Assembly (NCBI RefSeq): GCF_900215625.1 | Contig: NZ_OBEK01000005.1 | Coordinates: forward strand, 124,001-188,000 | Source: Terribacillus aidingensis | Lineage (GTDB): Bacteria > Bacillota > Bacilli > Bacillales > Amphibacillaceae | Direction: 5' to 3' | DNA: 64,000 bases | In this document: in pieces, positions 60,858-64,000 of the stretch | Numbering within the stretch: position 1 is the stretch's first letter | Layout of the letters: each line of letters starts with the position of its first letter | Translations under genes and position numbers: made by a program | Notes under the pieces: model-generated | What the model was told of the DNA's origin: nothing | Database searches by the model: none | What the model saw: the letters and a program-made list of their open reading frames with translations, nothing else

Positions 60858-62216
60858 CTAACCAATAATAATTCGTTCCTCCGGATTTCGTACAGCAGTG
60901 GTTTTGGTGCGAAAAGCCAGTGCAAATGCAATCGTAATCGGGCCAACTCTTCCCATGAACATAAGAATGGATAGCAGCATTTTTCCTGGTTCTGTCAGTT
61001 CCGTCGTTAATCCAAGCGACATGCCTACTGTGCCAAAGGCAGAAAGTACTTCAAAAGCAATGATGTTAAGGCCGAAACCTGTTTCCGTTAGGGAGAGCAG
61101 GAATACGAACACCGAGACAAGCAAAACAGAGTATGTGGTGATGGAAAAAGCCCGGAATACTAAATCCAAAGGCAGTCTCCGGTTGCTCATATTTACTTCC
61201 TGCCTGCCTTTAATCAATGCCCATACTGCTAACAGCAGGATAGCAAAGGTCGTGACCTTAATACCGCCTGCAGTCCCCCCTGTTCCGCCGCCAATAAACA
61301 TGAGCGCCATGGTCACGAGCTGCGAACCAAGTGATAAATCTCCTGTATTTAAAGAGTTAAAGCCCGCTGTCCGAGGGACAACACCATGAAAGTAAGAAGC
61401 AAGCAGCTTATCTTTTAAAGAAAAGTTTCCAATCGTAGCTGGATTGTTGTACTCCAAAACAAAGATAGCTGCTGTTCCGGCAATTATCAGAATAGCTGTC
61501 ATCCACAGAACTACTTTCGTATGCAGGGTAATCCGCTTCTTTGTTTTTACTTTCTGGAAAAGATCCGCTATTACAATGAAACCAGCTCCGCCTAAAATCA
61601 GCAGTGACGTAAGTGTTACATTAACAGTTATATCACCTGTAAATGCCGTCATGCTGCTAAAATCACCCATAATATCGAAACCAGCATTATTGAATGCAGA
61701 AATAGAGTGGAACAGCCCATAGTAGAAGGACTTCGGATAGCCAAACCGATCTCCCCAATGCAACCCGAGAATGACCGTTCCAATCAGCTCACAAATCACT
61801 GCAAACAAAATCACAAAACGTACCATACGGACGATGCCCTCATAGGAATCTTGATTCAGCGATTCTTTGACTAGATGACGCTCTTCAAAGGTTATATTGC
61901 GCCGGAGCAATAAAGCAATAAAAACCGTCAGTGTCATGAATCCTAATCCGCCAACTTGAATAAGACATAACAGCACGATTTGGCCAAATAGTGTAAAAGT
62001 TGTCTTGGTATCCGCCACTACCAGCCCTGTCACACTGACAGCAGACGTAGCTTCAAACAAAGCATCTACAAAAGACAGGTGATGTCTGTCAGCAGTAGCA
62101 AACGGGAGCATCAATAAAAACGTTCCTAACCCAATTAATACAAGGAACCCTAAAGCAAAGAATTGCGGCGGATTAATTTTAATACGCTGAAACAATTTGC
62201 GGCTTTTTGTCACCAT
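60858..62216 (-). CDS. Ktr potassium uptake system, integral membrane subunit (KtrB/KtrD)
   Basis: 452 residues of the Trk/Ktr/HKT superfamily: four M1-P-M2 repeats with pore sequences SAVSVTGLV, FNNAGFD, VVPRTAGFN and AFGTVGMSLG (the conserved filter glycines) and a gate-region GGGTGGTAGGIKVTT. It is the K+ translocating subunit; no ktrA/ktrC regulatory subunit lies next to it, as for B. subtilis KtrD. Which ortholog it is cannot be decided here. I see no c-di-AMP riboswitch in the short upstream region. Confidence 0.9.
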   Translation of the reverse strand: MVTKSRKLFQRIKINPPQFFALGFLVLIGLGTFLLMLPFATADRHHLSFVDALFEATSAVSVTGLVVADTKTTFTLFGQIVLLCLIQVGGLGFMTLTVFIALLLRRNITFEERHLVKESLNQDSYEGIVRMVRFVILFAVICELIGTVILGLHWGDRFGYPKSFYYGLFHSISAFNNAGFDIMGDFSSMTAFTGDITVNVTLTSLLILGGAGFIVIADLFQKVKTKKRITLHTKVVLWMTAILIIAGTAAIFVLEYNNPATIGNFSLKDKLLASYFHGVVPRTAGFNSLNTGDLSLGSQLVTMALMFIGGGTGGTAGGIKVTTFAILLLAVWALIKGRQEVNMSNRRLPLDLVFRAFSITTYSVLLVSVFVFLLSLTETGFGLNIIAFEVLSAFGTVGMSLGLTTELTEPGKMLLSILMFMGRVGPITIAFALAFRTKTTAVRNPEERIIIG

Positions 62217-62351
62217 GTTTATACAGATCCTTTTATCAAATTTTTCATCTACTTCTAACTTATACTACAACTTCGCTCAATTTGGTACTGAAAAAAAGAT
62301 GATTCTATTTATGTTATACTCGTAGCGAAATGAAGAAAAAGGATGTTCGAT

Positions 62352-63461
62352 ATGCACATAGCAGTAATAGGAGCAGGAATAGCAGGATCGGCGACTGCTT
62401 ACCAACTTGCGAAAACAGGCATGCAAGTAACCGTCATCGATCGTTTTGATACAGGACAAGCTACAGACGCCGCAGCAGGAATTGTCTGCCCATGGCTGTC
62501 ACAGCGCCGAAATAAGGATTGGTACCGGTTAGCGAAAGGCGGCGCCAGTTACTACCCCCAACTTATCGAGGAGCTGCGTCAAGACGGTGAAGAAGAAACA
62601 GGCTACGCTCGTGTAGGCGCAATTAGCTTACATCATGATCAAAAAAAACTGGACGGAATGCGGGAACGGGCAGAAAAGCGGAAAGCTGACGCCCCGGAAA
62701 TCGGCACCATTACACAGCTTGAAGAAGCGGCCGCACGCAAGCTGTTTCCGATGCTTGCACCTGGCTACGGCGCTGTCCATGTCAGCGGAGCAGCACGGGT
62801 TGACGGCAGAGCATTACGGAACAGCTTACACCGAGCAGCAAAAAAACACGGAGCCCGTTTTATCCAAGCTGAGGCAGCATTGTCGTTAAACGATGGAAAT
62901 ATAGCCGTGACAGCAGACAATGAAGTACTTTTGCCTGATCATGTCATTGTTACAGCAGGCGCTTGGGCAAAGCAGCTGTTAAAGCCATTAGGCTATAATC
63001 TGCAAGTCAGCTTTCAGAAAGCGCAAATTTGCCACTTGCAGCTAACAGACACACAAACAGCTGAATGGCCAGTTATTATGCCGCCTAATGATCAATACTT
63101 GCTGGCATTTCCAGATGGTAAAATCGTTGCTGGTGCGACACATGAAAATGACACCGAGATGGATACGCGCATTACAGCAGGCGGTGTTCATGAAGTATTA
63201 AACAAAGCATTCCAAGTAGCTCCGGGACTGGAACAAGCAGGCTTAGCCGAAACAAGGGTCGGCTTCCGCCCATTCACCCCAGGTTTTCTGCCGGTATTTG
63301 GCCAAATGCCAGGTCACGATAATTTGCACGTTATTAATGGCTTAGGAGCATCAGGTCTTACAATGGGACCTTATATCGCTTCTCAGCTTGCGAAGCTCGT
63401 GCTGGGCGAAGAACCAACGATTGACGTCTCTGCTTATAATCCGGAAATAGCCCTAACATAA
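62352..63461 (+). CDS. FAD-dependent amino-acid oxidase-like protein (DAO family)
   Basis: 369 residues from the ATG at 62352 (AAGGATGTTCGAT before it); an ATG three codons upstream has no room for a site. N-terminal FAD Rossmann motif AVIGAGIAGSATAYQLAKTG, then GQATDAAAGIVCPWLSQRRNKDW, and a C-terminal LHVINGLGASGLTMGPYIA flavin-binding segment. Related to D-amino acid/glycine oxidase-like (DadA, YurR) enzymes; substrate unknown. Convergent with an acetyltransferase gene, sharing a terminator. Confidence 0.85.
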   Translation: MHIAVIGAGIAGSATAYQLAKTGMQVTVIDRFDTGQATDAAAGIVCPWLSQRRNKDWYRLAKGGASYYPQLIEELRQDGEEETGYARVGAISLHHDQKKLDGMRERAEKRKADAPEIGTITQLEEAAARKLFPMLAPGYGAVHVSGAARVDGRALRNSLHRAAKKHGARFIQAEAALSLNDGNIAVTADNEVLLPDHVIVTAGAWAKQLLKPLGYNLQVSFQKAQICHLQLTDTQTAEWPVIMPPNDQYLLAFPDGKIVAGATHENDTEMDTRITAGGVHEVLNKAFQVAPGLEQAGLAETRVGFRPFTPGFLPVFGQMPGHDNLHVINGLGASGLTMGPYIASQLAKLVLGEEPTIDVSAYNPEIALT

Positions 63462-63463
63462 AT

Positions 63464-63491
63464 AAGAGCCCATGCGTTAACATGGGCTCTT
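63464..63491. terminator. Bidirectional terminator
   Basis: AAGAGCCCATG and complement (11 bp) around CGTTAA, covering the end of the GNAT gene. Confidence 0.85.
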
Positions 63492-63947
63492 TGTCATAAC
63501 AAGGAATAATAATTGATCTGAATCACGCGCAAAACGACCCGCTTCCCAAAATCCGGCATTCGCATATAGATGAATTGCTCGTTCATTGAATGCTGCAACC
63601 GTAAGTCTGAGCCGTGTTTGCTGCTTATTTTGATTGATCCAATTTTGGATGTCGCGAAAGAAGACCTTCCCTCTCCCCTGTCCAGTTAATTGCGGCGCCA
63701 TTCCAATCCCGATATCCAAATAAGATTTGTCACTGTAATCGCCGCCAGGAACCTGCGCATCTTCTCCGACACAGAAATAGCCAAACAGGGAACCATTTTC
63801 GTACACGCCGTAATAGTCACCTACCATGAGCATCATTACCGCACCTTCCGTATAGGTAAGGTTGTACAGATCGTAAGGCGGGGAATAACGCCAGTGTAAG
63901 ACTGTATATGCATCATCGGCAGTCAATGAACTTATCTCGTAACCCAT
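63477..63947 (-). CDS. GNAT-family N-acetyltransferase
   Basis: 156 residues with the GNAT fold: central IGIGMAPQLTGQGRGKVFFRDI carrying the acetyl-CoA-binding QGRGK, followed by the C-terminal strand LRLTVAAFNERAIHLYANAGFWEAGRF (ERAIxLYxxAGF, another GNAT hallmark). Acceptor unknown. ATG at 63947 after AAAGGAGTCCTGCAG. The final 53 bases of the window upstream of it contain no gene start that I can support. Confidence 0.88.
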   Translation of the reverse strand: MGYEISSLTADDAYTVLHWRYSPPYDLYNLTYTEGAVMMLMVGDYYGVYENGSLFGYFCVGEDAQVPGGDYSDKSYLDIGIGMAPQLTGQGRGKVFFRDIQNWINQNKQQTRLRLTVAAFNERAIHLYANAGFWEAGRFARDSDQLLFLVMTKSPC

Positions 63948-64000
63948 CTGCAGGACTCCTTTTATCTGTTAGTCCTTGTATTATAGCATTTCTCTCCGCA

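Noticed and set aside
62217-62351. c-di-AMP riboswitch before the Ktr gene
   Set aside because: The divergent gap is only about 135 bp and I see none of the conserved riboswitch hallmarks.
1-64000. Prophage, insertion sequence, CRISPR array, tRNA or rRNA genes
   Set aside because: No integrase, transposase, regularly spaced repeats or tRNA/rRNA-like sequence was seen on either strand; the region reads as core chromosome.

Overview
This is a contiguous stretch of chromosome from a low-to-moderate GC Firmicute of the family Bacillaceae. The evidence is the set of Bacillus subtilis-type orthologs (csbB/yfhO, gspA, katX, csbC, niaR, ptsG/glcT, yugG/yugH, cwlK, yueI, ywjA, yqiG), strong AGGAGG ribosome binding sites, frequent GTG and TTG starts, and sites recognisable as sigma-B, Fur, GlcT and CcpA elements. 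The genus cannot be fixed from the sequence alone; a Terribacillus- or Oceanobacillus-like relative is possible, but that is a guess. There are no rRNA or tRNA genes, no CRISPR array, no insertion sequence and no prophage. Gene boundaries are mostly clean, with many bidirectional terminators shared by convergent genes.

Layout. 1-3.0 kb: an overlapping csbB-gtcA-yfhO operon predicted to put sugar on lipoteichoic acid (yfhO runs off the left edge). 3.1-9.0 kb: HAD phosphatase, ferredoxin/flavodoxin-NADP reductase, an MHYT-GGDEF-EAL cyclic-di-GMP enzyme, guanine deaminase, a thiol-type HxlR repressor and two tiny membrane proteins behind a sigma-B-like promoter. 9-14.5 kb: D-lactate dehydrogenase-type flavoenzyme, malolactic/malic enzyme with its permease, a nitroreductase. 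14.6-24.3 kb: Fur-boxed ABC exporter, CsbC sugar transporter, an ABC-2 exporter with a pseudo-ATPase-LytTR regulator, YueI, two oxidoreductase-type genes and the niacin repressor NiaR. 24.3-36 kb: GspA, shikimate kinase, aldo-keto reductase, Mn pyrophosphatase, a DNA glycosylase with an MFS exporter, MscL, NadE, a stress-type SDR, a cation effluxer, an HD protein and a CwlK endopeptidase. 36-43.2 kb: glucose dehydrogenase, two tandem soluble chemoreceptors, a YtxH stress protein, an rsbR-yfhM-hisK operon and a nucleoside hydrolase. 43.2-50 kb: a GntR-ABC-permease-ECF sigma operon, the spore-type catalase KatX and FabI. 50-64 kb: a giant membrane protein, ptsG with its GlcT antitermination leader and glcT, an Old Yellow Enzyme, yugG-yugH, a Ktr potassium channel subunit, an amino-acid-oxidase-like flavoprotein and a GNAT acetyltransferase.

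How the genes work together. Several threads recur. (1) General stress: sigma-B-like promoters precede gspA, the ytxH-like gene and the small membrane protein cluster, and an RsbR stressosome paralog is present. (2) Electrophile/quinone stress: the same 15-bp operator shape, GTTAC-N5-GTAA(C/T), lies in front of the HxlR repressor, the nitroreductase and the Old Yellow Enzyme, which suggests a small regulon scattered over 50 kb. (3) Envelope sensing: a GntR-ABC module co-transcribed with an ECF sigma factor that has no visible anti-sigma factor, and an ABC exporter governed by a LytTR protein fused to a decayed ABC ATPase with 21-bp-phased repeats in the target promoter. These two are the best candidates for poorly described regulatory systems. 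(4) Carbon: ptsG is under GlcT/RAT antitermination with a perfect cre between the terminator and the gene, and a malate-to-lactate (or pyruvate) operon sits beside a D-lactate dehydrogenase-type gene.
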